Source of the DNA: Micrasema longulum
Lineage: Eukaryota; Arthropoda; Insecta; Trichoptera; Brachycentridae
NCBI GenBank assembly: GCA_022494885.1
Contig: JAGVSM010003771.1
Coordinates: 124,001 to 188,000 of the forward strand
Length of the DNA stretch: 64,000 nucleotides
Direction: 5' to 3'
Position 1 is the stretch's first letter, and each line of letters begins with the position of its first letter. Under the pieces are notes generated by a model that had not been told where the DNA came from, ran no database searches, and saw only the letters and a program-made list of their open reading frames with translations. Shown piece by piece: positions 1 to 9,989 of this stretch. Position numbers and translations under genes: made by a program.

Positions 1-406
1 GCAACACTTTGTCTATGAATATTTGATAGGATTCTGTCTGGATTGGTTTGAGTTTGCTGTATACAAAGAGGTCAAAGGTTTTAAACCATGAATGGTTATG
101 AATTAAAAGTGAGGCTGGCGTTTAAAACTAACGAACATGTAACAATTATAAACTTTGGTAGTCATTAATAACATATAATTTAACAGACACAATACAAGCT
201 CGAAAAATGCGTTTCCACGTTTGATCTCTAACCAACTTACAAAGTGATCAGATATGGTGTTACGCAATAATATGCCGTCATGTGTGGTGGAATTTAATTT
301 TTTTTTTTGTTTTGTCAATTACTTATCGAGTCGAAAACACTCATCCAGAACCTCGATTATGATGGGAAGATAAAGATGTTATACCATCACCTTGACGGTA
401 GAGTAA
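1..406. other. Unassigned AT-rich sequence
   Basis: No gene, RNA or recognised repeat is visible. Short open frames here are what random AT-rich DNA gives, and none has a recognisable motif. Confidence 0.5.
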
Positions 407-643
407 AAGATAAATTTCCTCCAGCGATTATAAAGATATACTACCGACCCCCACCCTTCAAGTTTTGTGTAGGTACATCAATATGAAACAAGGGGAAGCG
501 TACGTCACGGTACACATATCTACGCTCAAAAATGACATAGCTTCAGTATGACGTCAAAATTGAAGATAAAAGTCTTCCGACCGACTATAAATGTACACTA
601 CCGATACCCCTACCATCAAGTTTTGATGTAAGTACATCGGTTT
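407..643 (+). repeat. Imperfect direct duplication, two units about 156 bp apart
   Basis: A unit of about 80 bp at 407-484 recurs at 563-643. Both begin AAGATAAA, contain CTACCGA followed by a C-rich run, then CAAGTTTTG and end near GTACATC. The spacer between them shows no gene. It could be a small tandem duplication or part of an old repeat; its function is unknown. Confidence 0.5.
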
Positions 644-3010
644 ATACCGACGGGTCTAGAACTCCTCGATACGTTTATTTACGCATTAAAAGTGTCAAAA
701 ATTTTGTTCCACCCAACAATTTTTCCTTAAAATATGATTTATTAAAATTGTTTAATTGTTTTGAGGTCGGAACTTTTTTTCTTAAAAGCCTATTAAAAAT
801 GTTAGAGAGAACTAAGTAAATTTTGAAATCGAATTAAATTCCGACATATTTTTTATTTTATTTTATTTATTAATTACATTATACATACATTTGTTAAGGA
901 CAGAGACACAGTTTTTAGCGACACAATCAGGAGCGACCCATGTCTGTGAACTTGCTCCGACTCGCTAGAAAATCTGTGTTGATTCGGGGCACTTGTAATG
1001 CATTAATAACCATACATTCACACACATATATACATATATATATATATTCGCACATACATATTTATTTTATACATACATATACATATACATAAATGTCACT
1101 TTAACAAAACGAACGCCTAGAAATGAAACTTATGTCCCTAGATTATGTCTTATTAGCAAATAAGAGTATCAAGGCGTTAGAAAGTTACCATTCTAAAAAA
1201 TAATTGAGTTATTATATTTTTTCAATCTGTTTTACTATCTTTCCGAGTGTCAAGACGTTAAAAGAACAGGTTTTGAAGTCGATCGGTAGATACATACAGA
1301 CAATCGTTAAGCGTACCGTCTAGATGATTTCCAAAAATCATAAAAAAATCATGTTCAAGCGAGCATATTCTGCTTGAATTGGGATTTATTGAAGTTTATA
1401 ATCGCTTTGAGCTGAGCACTTTTTGTTACAGAAGCCTATTTAAACTATAAATGAGAACTATTTTTGATGTTAATGGCGTAAGGAACGCGGACTAATTGTT
1501 TGCGGTCATTCCATTGGCTTGTTTCGATCAAATGATGTCGATATGACAATTAGGTAGAACATACCGAGGTACGATACAGATAGTACAGAAGTTAAGTATA
1601 CCGTCTCGATATGTACAGATGAAGATAGCGTTCATAATCGAGTCACAGGGCCCCGATTACATTAAGAAGTTAACATAGTTATCTTCAAATGTCTTAAAAG
1701 AAAAACCGATATTTGTGAACGAAAATGAGTACATTTTCATGAATATATAGTGTTTTTGTCAGTAATCTATACTTAAACATGCTTAGAAGAAAAAAATATA
1801 TGCATATTCTGCTTTTCATGCAGAAAACTTAATTTAACTTAATAGATAAAATTGAAGATTGATTCTAAATTTGTATCGCACACTGAACTGTATTTTTCAT
1901 CCGCCCGGACACATACAAGTTAGCCAGCTACTATTTAAACGTATTTTGTTGTTTGTAGTTATTTTGATGTTTTTTTTTCGTCATAAATGTTTTTTTTCAG
2001 AACTTTTTGGAATTTGATGCAGTATATTTAATGATATTATTTACGAACGATAAAAATGACAGCCCTATTTTCAAAAAAATATTTGTCAGTCATATTTTCA
2101 TTTAATTATAATTTGAGTAATGTTAAAAACATAAAGAAATGCGTATTTCCATTTGTCCGCTAAAACCACTAATGGAATGGCGAGTTTAACAAATCATTTG
2201 AAAATATCAAAAACCTTTTACGTTTTTCCAGATTTTCATTTGAAAGTCAAACAGACCAGATAAAAGAAATGAAGGTATTCATCATTTTGAATCAGGGAAG
2301 CTTTTAAACAAGATTTTTATCAAAAACGACGTATCTAATTACATGAATCTGAAATCATTTCTCGTGAAAATATTTATTCATGGGTTTGTTCATTTCGTAA
2401 AAGTATTTTTTAGTTAATTTGAAAGCGATGCTTCATCTTTACAGGAAATTATTCACATTCATGTAAATTATTACTGAATATTTTTGCCGAAATGTAACAA
2501 AATTCAGTAGTTTATTTTATTTCATTTGTTAATAGACTATTAATCTCAGCAAAATAATTAATTTATTTGTCGTATTATCGGCGCTACGATGTTTTCAAGT
2601 TTCGTATTTTTTAAATTACTCCGCGTGTGAGGTTTCAAGTTCTCTTCCGCTTCTTCTCCGTCAGTTCTGCTGATTGGTCCGTTAACTTATCGTACGCCAG
2701 AAATCTTTCACAACTCTCTTTCAATTGGTTGATTCAAAATAACTCTTGACATTATTCTAACTAGTTATATTATATTTTTCATACATTTTAAAGAAACTGT
2801 GCTGTGCAATTAGGGGTCTAATTTTTACCGCGCGTAAAAAAACATTTTTTATGACAAACTTCCCGTAGGGATGAACATCATTATTGTTTGCATACAAATT
2901 TTAAATAATTTTAGGATAGAAACAGATAAAACTTAGAAATATGTAAGAACAATAAAAAAACATATATCAAGGATTCACAAATTACAATGGAGATGGCGAA
3001 GATTTTTTAT
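644..3010. other. Unassigned AT-rich sequence with a simple tract
   Basis: Nothing genic is seen. From about 845 an ATTTT-type tract is followed by a CA/TA-rich stretch to about 1090. That arrangement resembles the reverse complement of LINE 3' tails seen elsewhere in the window (7845-8200, 44440-44755), but no coding remnant supports it. Confidence 0.4.
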
Positions 3011-3180
3011 CAAACAGACAACAAACAAACCATCACGCCGTTTTCCCGTAGAGGTAAACAGAGAGAATTGAATGCCATATTACTCTGTCAATGCATAAAC
3101 ACATCGCTTCCTCTACATTCATACATCTTCTCATGCACGCACGCCGAGGGTTCAAACTTTTGACATGTCCGTTTTAAAAT
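3011..3180 (-). mobile_element. RTE-like LINE, 3' terminal fragment
   Basis: On the minus strand this reads as the end of the RTE-like LINE found more completely at 35245-36270 and 36785-37235. Shared pieces are MYECRG-like residues, SLCLPLRENG and then a terminal stretch around ATGGTTTGTTTG. The element is 5'-truncated to under 200 bp and carries stops. The family assignment rests on comparison between copies in this window. Confidence 0.6.
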
Positions 3181-3221
3181 ATTTGTTGAATATACATAGC
3201 AATATTTTGAGTGCCTTTATA

Positions 3222-3302
3222 GTGCCTAGTGGTGTAATGGTCAGCGCGTTTGCCTACCATGCGAGAGTTATCGGGTTCGATTCCTGACATGGTTGGTCTG
3301 AA
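3222..3302 (+). mobile_element. SINE-G, tRNA-Gly-like head (5' half of a split copy)
   Basis: The sequence has a tRNA-like A box (GTGGTGTAATGGTCAGC) and B box (GGGTTCGATTCC), the two parts of an internal RNA polymerase III promoter. The anticodon-like loop CTACCAT reads ACC; the sister copy at 25555 has CTGCCAT (GCC). This points to a tRNA-Gly source. It is not a tRNA gene because no acceptor stem can form. The SINE body resumes at 3704, beyond an inserted LINE tail. Confidence 0.7.
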
Positions 3303-3703
3303 TTTTTTTTTTTTTTTTTAAAGTTTTATTCATTTTAACAAATAAGTAACATACATAATTGTATTTTTATTCCCGCAAAGCCGAAGCTTGTCTGCGGGTT
3401 ACATTACATTTTTTTTTTTTAATTTATAAGTAAGTACATAGTTTAATAATAATTAAAGAATAAAATATATTAATACACTTAAGTTTCACTTGCTGTTTAA
3501 TAATTTTTTGACTATTTTTTTTAATGAAATTAGGTTTTTTTCTTTACGATTCTCAGCTGGTATTAAATTGTACAGTTTTGGTACTACACTACCCATTGTT
3601 CTGTCACCATAGTAGTTTTTCTGTCGTGGTACCATCAGCTGCTGTGCCGATACTTGTCGGGTCATGATCTGGTGGTTTATTTCGGATTTAAAATTTACTA
3701 TTA
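3303..3703 (-). mobile_element. LINE C-terminal tail inserted in SINE-G
   Basis: The minus strand encodes the end of a jockey/CR1-type LINE ORF2: QLMVPRQKNYYGDRTMG, then VVPKLYNLIPAEN, then LKKIVKKLLNSK and a stop at about 3486. This matches the usual pattern of a 'P-R-x-x-x-Y-G-x-R' block, 'P-x-L-Y-N-x-(L/I)-P' and a final Lys-rich helix. A T-rich run (poly-A on the minus strand) follows to 3303. The fragment separates the head and body of a SINE-G copy, so it is a 5'-truncated antisense insertion younger than that SINE. Confidence 0.7.
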
Positions 3704-3872
3704 ATTTAAAAAAGGGTGTTTCCACACAATATTTAATAGTCTCTGGAAGCGTAAGACTGATCATCTTACCTTCATGTAACAATAAAAAAGAAACAAGATA
3801 CACTGCGGTTAGCGCACTAATGCAGTATTCTATGAACCATTAGGTGTGGGAAGAGATTGATGATGATGATTA
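3704..3872 (+). mobile_element. SINE-G body (3' half of a split copy)
   Basis: This continues the SINE begun at 3222. It has the conserved body motifs GACTGATCATCTTACC, ACAAGATAC, GCACTAATGCAGT and a final GAT-repeat tail (TGATGATGATGAT). Intact copies at 17464-17706 and 25555-25792 show that head and body are normally contiguous. Confidence 0.7.
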
Positions 3873-3876
3873 TATT

Positions 3877-4040
3877 AACAACGTTTTGCGTATGTCTTCA
3901 TGTTTGTAGACAGGAGGTATTTCCTCCCTAGGGAATTTTTTATATCTAAATTTGTTGCAGCGGAGTGGGAAAACATTTTCAATAAAGGAATATGGAAGTT
4001 TAGGCATATACAGGGCTTATAACTTGTCATTCTTATCAAA
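3877..4040 (+). repeat. Foldback repeat FB, subfamily b, left-arm fragment
   Basis: It starts with the family end AACAACGTTTTG. It carries the subfamily-b marker CCTCCCTAGGGA, then GAATATGGAAGTTTAGGCA and CAGGGCTTATAACTTGTC. It abuts the SINE-G tail. Only one arm is present. Confidence 0.65.
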
Positions 4041-4084
4041 AAAAATAATCTCTTTATTGCAACAAATGAAGGCCATTTTTTTCA

Positions 4085-4206
4085 GTGTATTCGATTTATT
4101 GACGTGGGAGGTGGCGAAAATTCTGAGTGGCGATAGGGTCTCCTGGAGGCAACTGGTGATGTCCACATGCTCCACTTAAGAGCGGATGTGGAAAAGAAGA
4201 AGAAGA
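4085..4206 (+). mobile_element. LINE 3' end with GAA-rich tail
   Basis: The reading frame ends LTWEVAKILSGDRVSWRQL then VMSTCST and a stop at 4179. This is the typical last segment of many LINE ORF2 proteins (a DR-x-x-WR motif near the C-terminus). It is followed by a GAAGAAGAAG tail, a microsatellite 3' end as in RTE-like elements. The apparent open frame that reads in from the preceding FB repeat is fortuitous. Confidence 0.65.
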
Positions 4207-4242
4207 TATGTTCAAATACCACAAGTTTTCTTAAATTGTAAG

Positions 4243-4395
4243 GTTTGAGCAAGTAGGAAGAAATTGCCTTATGGTAATATTACTCTATCTACATAATAAT
4301 AATATCTAGAGAATTATTACTCTGAGATGTAAACTGTGTTCGTATATAAAGTGTTTGAATAAATACTCGTATATCGCCACTAGGCAATTTCTTTC
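4243..4395. repeat. Repeat Q: inverted GGAAGAAATTGCC boxes
   Basis: GTAGGAAGAAATTGCC near 4252 is mirrored by GGCAATTTCTTTCTA near 4383, so the segment is a short inverted repeat. Related boxes occur at 42410 (GCCTTAAGGCAAT) and 63715. Class unknown. Confidence 0.4.
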
Positions 4396-4594
4396 TATCT
4401 ACATTAACTATTAAATTTAAGAAAATACACAGTTAATAGGAAGATGTATTATTTTTGTGTAATATTCATTAACATATAACAACAGTAAAATCATTTAAAT
4501 AAATTCTTAGCATGTGGTGGAAAAGTAATATGAAAAAGTACATTATTTTTCTTAAATTAAAAAGTTAAAATTAAATTTATACCTTTATTTAATC

Positions 4595-4650
4595 ACTATG
4601 TAAAGCGCCCTTGAGGTAGTATATTACGAAAATGGCGCTTTATAAGTTAT
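4595..4650. repeat. Fragment of the GCGC/TTATA repeat
   Basis: AAAGCGCCCTTGAGGT and GGCGCTTTATA resemble the leading segment of the arrays at 11632 and 39487, in the opposite orientation. Only the leader is present. Confidence 0.35.
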
Positions 4651-4667
4651 CTTTAATTATTATTAAT

Positions 4668-5005
4668 ATTATAACAGAGATGGAGAATATTTGAGAGAAT
4701 GTAATATAGAAGACTAGGCATCGACAAGGCTTATGACCTGTCATTGTCTGGTTTAAGCGGCCACTTTACACACTGTGTAACGAAATGTTGTAATAAAACC
4801 AACTGGTTCAAGAAGTCTTTAAAAAATTGAAAATAGTTTCCAGGTGTTGCCTAGTCTAAGCATGTTCAATAACTCGATCAAGTTAAAGAGCTAAAACCTT
4901 TATATATGCGGGTGAGATTCATCAAATTTAATTATTTTACCTACATACTAGGCAACGCCTAAATATTTTTTTTTACAATTTCTATACTTAGACCAGGTGA
5001 ATTTA
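4668..5005. repeat. Foldback repeat FB, rearranged copy
   Basis: It begins at the ACAGAGATGGAGAA box, then GGCTTATGACCTGTCATTG and GGCCACTTTACACACTGTG. It then jumps into the opposite-arm segment (AACTGGTTCAAGAAG) and the CTAGGCAACGCC box. Arms from two orientations are joined, so it is a recombined or nested copy. It lies directly before a complete FB element. Confidence 0.6.
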
Positions 5006-5007
5006 TC

Positions 5008-5633
5008 AACAATATTTTGAGTTTATAAATTTTTTTGTAAACAAGGAATGGAATCAACTCCTTTGGGAGCTGTTAACATTAACATATTACAACAGAGTTG
5101 AGGAACATTTTAAAGAAGCTAATATATAAGTCTAGTCATCTAAAGGGCTTATGACCTGTCCCTGTCTGGTTTAAGTGGCTACTTTATCATTGTGTAACAT
5201 TCACCATTCTGCCCATTTTTGAACATCCATTTTCCTTTAATTCTTTTATCTGTTGATGTTTGTGAAGTTAAAGAGCGGATACCTTTTTTATGCGAATGAG
5301 ATTAATTTAATTTAAATTTTTCACCTACAAACTAGGCTACGCCTAAAATATATATATATATATATATATATTTTTAAACATCAACAGATGAAAGAATTGA
5401 AGGAATATATATGTTCAAATTTGGGCGGAATAGTGAATGTTACGAGTATACAGTTTGTAAAGTGGCCACTTAAACCAGCTGATGACATGTCATAAGCCTT
5501 GTAGATGCCTAGACTTATATTACCTTCGTTAAAATGTCTTCATCTCTGTTGTAATATGTTAATGTTAACAGCTTCCCAAGGAGTTGGTTCCAGTTTTTGT
5601 CTACAAATATTTGGACTAACTTAAAATGTTGTT
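5008..5633. repeat. Foldback repeat FB, near-complete palindromic copy
   Basis: The left end AACAATATTTTGAGTTT and the right end AACTTAAAATGTTGTT are inverted copies of each other. The arms meet around a TA-repeat near 5350-5375. Inside each arm are GGGCTTATGACCTGTC, GTAACATTCACCATTCTG and CATCTGTTGATG boxes. As RNA this would fold into a hairpin with arms of roughly 250-300 nt. There is no open frame. See 20160-20612 for the cleanest copy. Confidence 0.75.
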
Positions 5634-5683
5634 AATATAAGTTAAATTATACACTATAATTACTTTCATTTAAATACAAATTA

Positions 5684-5792
5684 TAAATTAAAAATACTTG
5701 GTACTCTTTAATTTATTTGACCAGTTATGACCCTCTAATGGGCATCTTTAAACCGGTGTATATTATAGAGTGTTATGATCGTTTATACAAAA
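5684..5792 (-). repeat. Dispersed block carrying a hammerhead-like motif (copy 1)
   Basis: On the minus strand the hammerhead-like motif is followed by CAAATAAA and then AGAGTACCAAGTATTTTT. The same order occurs at 24536-24620. A diverged copy in the opposite direction lies at 5966-6048, so 5684-6048 is roughly palindromic. Confidence 0.5.
5719..5755 (-). ncRNA. Hammerhead-ribozyme-like motif
   Basis: The minus strand reads CCGGTTTAAAGAT, then a GCCC/GGGT hairpin, then ATAACTGGTC. Compared with the consensus box CTGAAGA and GAAAC, both core boxes carry substitutions, so catalysis by this copy is unlikely. It is included because position and order match the better copies. Confidence 0.35.
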
Positions 5793-5847
5793 CTACATAC
5801 ATAGTCCAGGTAAATTTGAAATGCATGTCAAAATATAAATGTATTTA

Positions 5848-5882
5848 ACATAATATTTACCCAAGACAGGTAAATATTATGT
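5848..5882. other. Perfect 14-bp hairpin in the palindrome centre
   Basis: ACATAATATTTACC at 5848-5861 and its exact complement GGTAAATATTATGT at 5869-5882 are separated by 7 nt. It sits midway between the two inverted hammerhead-like motifs at 5719 and 6001. Confidence 0.6.
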
Positions 5883-6000
5883 GAGGATCATTTATACAAA
5901 ATTAATATTTTGGGTACCATTTATAAACAAATCGGAATGTACCGACACTTAAGATAATATTGAGTTTCGTATAAATGACCCTTTATCTGCATAATATTTA

Positions 6001-6047
6001 CCAGTCTGAAGATGCTCATTAGAAGATGAAACTCTAATTTCACAAAT
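6001..6047 (+). ncRNA. Hammerhead-ribozyme-like motif joined to FB
   Basis: CCAGT precedes an exact CTGAAGA box. A loop region GCTCATTAGAAGAT is followed by GAAAC. Stem II is poorly paired in this copy. About 30 bp of linker leads straight into the FB repeat at 6081. The same motif-linker-FB order, reversed, is at 12362-12836. Confidence 0.45.
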
Positions 6048-6080
6048 GGATAAGTGGTAACGTAGTATTTTAATTAAAAT

Positions 6081-6592
6081 ATTACAACACAGATGAAGCA
6101 CATTGTAATATAATGTAGAACACTAGGCATCCACAGTGCTTATGACCTATCATTGGCTGGTTAAAGAGGCCACTGTACACACTGTGTCATGAAATGTTGT
6201 AATAAAACCACTTGGTCCAAGAAGTATTCAAAAATTTGAGAATTGTTATCAGGCGTTGCCTGGTCTAAACATGTGGAATAACATGATCAAATTAATATCC
6301 TCACAACAATCAAGGTTTTAGCTCTTCAACTTCACTAAAATTAAGAGATAGAAGAATAGAAAAAAATTGATGTTCAAACATAGGGAAAATGGTAAATTTT
6401 TTACAGTGTGTAAAGTGGCCCCTTAAACCAGTCAACAACAGGTCATAAGCCCTGTAAATGTCTAGACTTCCATATTCCTTTCTCTAAAATGTTCTCTATG
6501 TCTGTTATAATTTGTAAATCTTAATGTCACTCTAAGGGGTGAAATCTAGTCTTTTTTCTGCAAACATTTGGACCATTTCAAAATAATGTAAG
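6081..6592. repeat. Foldback repeat FB, long copy
   Basis: It carries both arms: GGCATCCACAGTGCTTATGA on the left and CAGTCAACAACAGGTCATAA on the right. The distal end reads CTCTAAGGGGTGAAATCTAG and CATTTGGACCATTTCAAA. The left side is fused to the hammerhead-like block at 6001. Confidence 0.7.
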
Positions 6593-6989
6593 GTTCCGCC
6601 AAGATGTTTATACCCGGCTTTACAATAAAAATCCTTAGTACAAAATTAAACGGTATTTATTTACTTCATTATAAAGTTATTATTTTAAATTTTAAGCATA
6701 TAAATGTTTTTAGCTAAAAACAAATTACCTAGCCAGCAGGTCAAATGTCAGAAAAATAAAAAAAATAAGCAAATTATATTAAATCTTATTTTAAAACAAT
6801 TATGTCAGACAACAATAAAATGAGGTTACGATAAAATCATCAACGGAATTACCTACATAATGTTTTCAAGATTCGGACACTAAAACACAAAAATAATTAA
6901 ACAAACACACGAAAAATATTGATAAAACGCAGATTATATTTTATAAGTGCTCGCCATAAATGGATTGAGTACTGTCAGTTCACTTTTCT
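6593..6989. other. Unassigned AT-rich sequence
   Basis: No gene is seen. TTTATACCCGGCTTTACAATA near 6608 loosely resembles the stretch near 52605. This may be an old LINE 3' region, but nothing confirms it. Confidence 0.35.
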
Positions 6990-7830
6990 TATCTGTATCC
7001 GGGCGGGTAAAGAATACAGATCTGTACCCAAAATAGAACCAAAACCCTACACCCGTGTTTTTAACGCGATGATGCCTCTAAGAGACCCTATGGCCAGTGT
7101 ATGTGTTTATTTGTTTGCGTTTCCTTCACGGCGCAACGAAGCTACCAATAGATTTGAATTTTTGCATAGGGATAGCCAAAAAGTCAAAAAAAGGCATCGG
7201 CTACTTTTCAACCCTAAAACAATACCATTCCTCCGGGAAAATCTTAGTGTAAAGATGAATTATTTTTCACGTTGCAACGAAACGACCGATTGAGGTGATT
7301 TTTACATAGAGATAAACGGAAAGGTGAAGAGTGTCACACACTAATGTTTTTTTTCCGAAAATAATATCACTCGGAAAAATTCTTAGTTGAGAAATGAATT
7401 GATGTTTTTTTATTTTATTAGTGTACACGGCACAAATATCTTTTATAAACATAAATAAAAAATTAAAAAGATTAATTAAAAAAAAAAATTAAAATTAAAA
7501 AAAAAACATTTACCATAACAGTGTTCTTTAACAAAACTATGAAACAATATAATAACAATATATCTATTCATATTACACAGTTGTTTATACATTGTTCTAA
7601 ACAATAACTATGAAATTTTAATACTTAACATACTTAGGTAAAAAAATATGATATTGATAATAAAAATATAGATAACGCGGCTTATTCAAAATAGCAAAAA
7701 TTATAAATCATTGATTTGTTGGTATTGTTGCAATGTATATTGAATGCTTGAATGTTAAAACAGAACAACGATGCTACGTTTCCATAGACTTACAGAACGT
7801 TTTTTTTGTTTAGCGTCAGTTGGAAGACCG
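6990..7830 (+). repeat. Repeat P, widespread arthropod-type interspersed repeat (copy 1)
   Basis: Ordered boxes are CGCAACGAAGC, AGGGATAGCC, GGCTACTTTTCA, TTCCTCCGGGAAAA and a repeat of the same theme (GTCACACACTAATG, TCACTCGGAAAAATTC). The same order recurs at 53945-54345. Distal boxes TTAAAACAGAACAACG and GCTACGTTTCCATAGACT near 7755-7790 also match. An A-rich insertion appears to separate the halves at about 7445-7740. The open frame across 6919-7293 is not a gene. Similar sequences are common in insect genomes, from general knowledge; I do not assign a class. Confidence 0.55.
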
Positions 7831-7844
7831 GCAATTATTTTATT

Positions 7845-8200
7845 TATTTATAATTTTACTTATTTATTTATTTACACCATTTATCAAAAATACAATTTTA
7901 CGTTCACTTTGCCCAGTTAACAAAGGTACATACCCCGTTCCAAGCTAGGGAATTACTTTCTTATATATGGTAATAGTTAACAAATTAATAGAGAGCACAG
8001 ACTAAGACAATATAAGCTTTTTCGGATACACATTTTGATACATATACATTCACACATACACATATATACACATATATACACATATATATATATATATACA
8101 TACACATATATATATACACGTGAACATACACACACACGTACATACACCCGTGCTTATACACATACATACATTCATAAAATAAAGACAATTTATTTATAAT
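7845..8200 (-). mobile_element. LINE 3' region with microsatellite (copy 1)
   Basis: The plus strand begins with TTTATTTATTTATTT (an AAATA-type tail on the minus strand). Then come ACAATTTTACGTTCACTTTG and CATACCCCGTTCCAAGCTAG, and a long CA/TA tract at 8040-8170. The same 300-bp arrangement is at 44440-44755. A weaker relative starts at 61500. No coding part remains. Confidence 0.5.
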
Positions 8201-8642
8201 GCGAAGCTTCACGGTTACCATTTGTATATCTATTTTTTTAAATTATTTTTTTTTCATATTTAATTTTCGACATCCAGTAAGAATCTCCAATCCGTGGCAT
8301 GCATTAACTTTTCTGACTCCCTACGACCAATGTCATGAAAGAGTGAGGTCAACACCTTCCGCAACTTGATAACACATCCGTCTTTCCACGATTCTGGCAA
8401 AAGGTTGTGGATCTTTTTGCCTGCGTAATAGTGTTGTATCGATGCCAGAACTACGTATAAGTATAAAAGTACTTATTAGTATAAAACTACTAATGCTCTT
8501 GAAGATAAAAAATCTCCATCTTAGAACAGGCTGAGCCATGTTAGATGGAGACTATCATAAACAGAGAAAACTTCGTTTTTATTTTCAATTCATTAGTTTT
8601 ATATAGATTTCCTGTTATATAATTATTATTCCCTGTTAAAAA
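8201..8642. other. Unassigned; possible decayed LINE end
   Basis: The minus strand at 8265-8440 can be read as a LINE-like C-terminus, but it needs frame choices and has no decisive motif. The rest is AT-rich with nothing recognised. Confidence 0.25.
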
Positions 8643-8867
8643 ATGATTGAAAATGCTCTCTTTGATTCTTGGCAATTGCGGTGGAAATCTTCTCCTTCAG
8701 GAAGGGTTACCTTTTTTTTCTTGGGTTATCCCCGATCATATTTAATGACGAATTATTTGTTTTTAATATTTTGGATTCCCTTTCATGCTGCTGTGGATAT
8801 TTTAATCAATGTTCTGAACACATTCTGTGGTCTTGTCTCTTTCTTTCTCTCTATGATTACCGAAGTA
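8643..8867 (+). mobile_element. R1/I-type LINE fragment (post-RNase H Cys-rich region)
   Basis: The frame gives FLGLSPIIFND, NILDSLSCCCGY and CSEHILWSC. This is the Cys/His-rich region found after the RNase H domain in R1/jockey/I-type LINEs. A longer sister copy is at 58255-58672. The fragment ends at YDYR, where a SINE-G head starts, so the SINE appears to have truncated or interrupted it. No start or full domain remains. Confidence 0.7.
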
Positions 8868-8869
8868 AA

Positions 8870-8950
8870 AAAAAATCAAATCAACCATGTCGGGAGTCGA
8901 ACCTGAGACCTTTTGCATGGTAGGTAAACGTACCGACCAGATGCAATAGT
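8870..8950 (-). mobile_element. SINE-G head fragment
   Basis: The plus strand reads CAACCATGTCGGGAGTCGAA then CTTTTGCATGGTAGGTAAAC, the reverse of the tRNA-Gly-like head at 25555. No body follows on the minus-strand side. Confidence 0.65.
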
Positions 8951-9570
8951 AGTTGATATTATTGAATGCGACAAAGAAATGGTGATGAATTTATTAGCAT
9001 ATTTTTTTTATTATCCCATTAGACGCGTTATCTATGAAATTTTCCTGGCTCGTTACCGAGAATCATTCCTGTACGACACGAAATGCATTAGGTCAAATCA
9101 TAAACAAGATTATGTACCATTTTCTGACCCATGTAACAAGAAGCTAATTAACTAATGTTTTTCCCTGTATTTATTTTATTTATAAATCTGTCTTACTCAA
9201 CAAACATTTGATATATTATTAAAATAATAACGTCATGGAATCTAATAATGTTTTATATAACTTTTCAATAAGTAATCATTTAAAAACATCAATCTTTGTT
9301 ATGAATGTCACACCTGTTCAGTTTTTCAATTGATTAATTTATTTGTATGAATAATTAATGGCATTAAAATTATTATTATATTATTTATTGAACAGAGAGC
9401 GTGTAACACTTATATTATTTATAAATGAAGAAAAGAAATGTTGTTAAAATATTATTGTCAAGCCTTATTATTTTTTAACTATTAATAATATATCTTTAAT
9501 TAAAAAATCGTTTATGTCTTAATACAAAGCGTATTCTTAATATGGAACAAAATTTTTTTTTTTTTTTTTT
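8951..9570. other. Unassigned AT-rich sequence
   Basis: No gene or recognised repeat is seen. A T-run at 9551-9572 precedes the LINE fragment at 9571. Confidence 0.45.
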
Positions 9571-9989
9571 TTAATTATGGGAAGATTACGAAATGTAATA
9601 GATATAAAGAATAGTATTCTTATGTATAAATTAATCACATGTGTACTCAAAAGTAACTGTTCTGATATTCTTTGTTTATGTAATGAAGGGGAAATTAAAA
9701 ATATACAAATTCTTTAAAATAAGGCAATGCGGATTGTACTCAAAAAAAAATCTAGAAATAATGCACAAAGAAATTGGCTTGTTCACAGTAAAGCAGCAAT
9801 AACTATAATGAATCAATTTTTATTCATAAAATAATTAAGGGGATCAATAAAATTAATTTGTATTTTTTTTTTATTAACAATGTCATAATTATGAAACAAG
9901 GAATAAAAAAGATATGATTACCAATAAGGAGTAAAACAGAATCTCAAAACTCATAGTAAAAGAGAATAAGGCTGTATAATGAGCTATCA
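9571..9989 (+). mobile_element. LINE ORF2 C-terminal region, upstream part
   Basis: With frame jumps the plus strand gives LQIL-NKAMRIVLKKKSRNN and NWLVHSKAAITIMNQFLFIK, the pattern found after the reverse transcriptase in many insect LINEs (an 'N-K-A-M-R-I-I' helix followed by a Q/N-rich segment). It then degrades to LYNELS at about 9970-9988. The same protein resumes after the TIR element at 10765 (LPQEIKEIEG), so both pieces probably derive from one insertion. Confidence 0.6.

Noticed and set aside
3225..3296. Functional tRNA-Gly gene
   Set aside because: A and B boxes are present but no acceptor stem forms and the sequence continues into a SINE body in sister copies. The same applies to 35760 and 37508.
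3952..4179. 75-codon frame as a gene
   Set aside because: It reads from an FB arm into a LINE C-terminus; the fusion is accidental.
6919..7293. 124-codon open frame on the plus strand
   Set aside because: It overlaps repeat P, which recurs at 53945 without a matching frame, and it has no domain.
8040..8170. Regulatory Z-DNA element
   Set aside because: The CA/TA tract is a microsatellite inside a repeated LINE tail (also at 44625), so no local function is implied.
8265..8440. LINE C-terminus on the minus strand
   Set aside because: A plausible reading needs frame selection and lacks a decisive motif.
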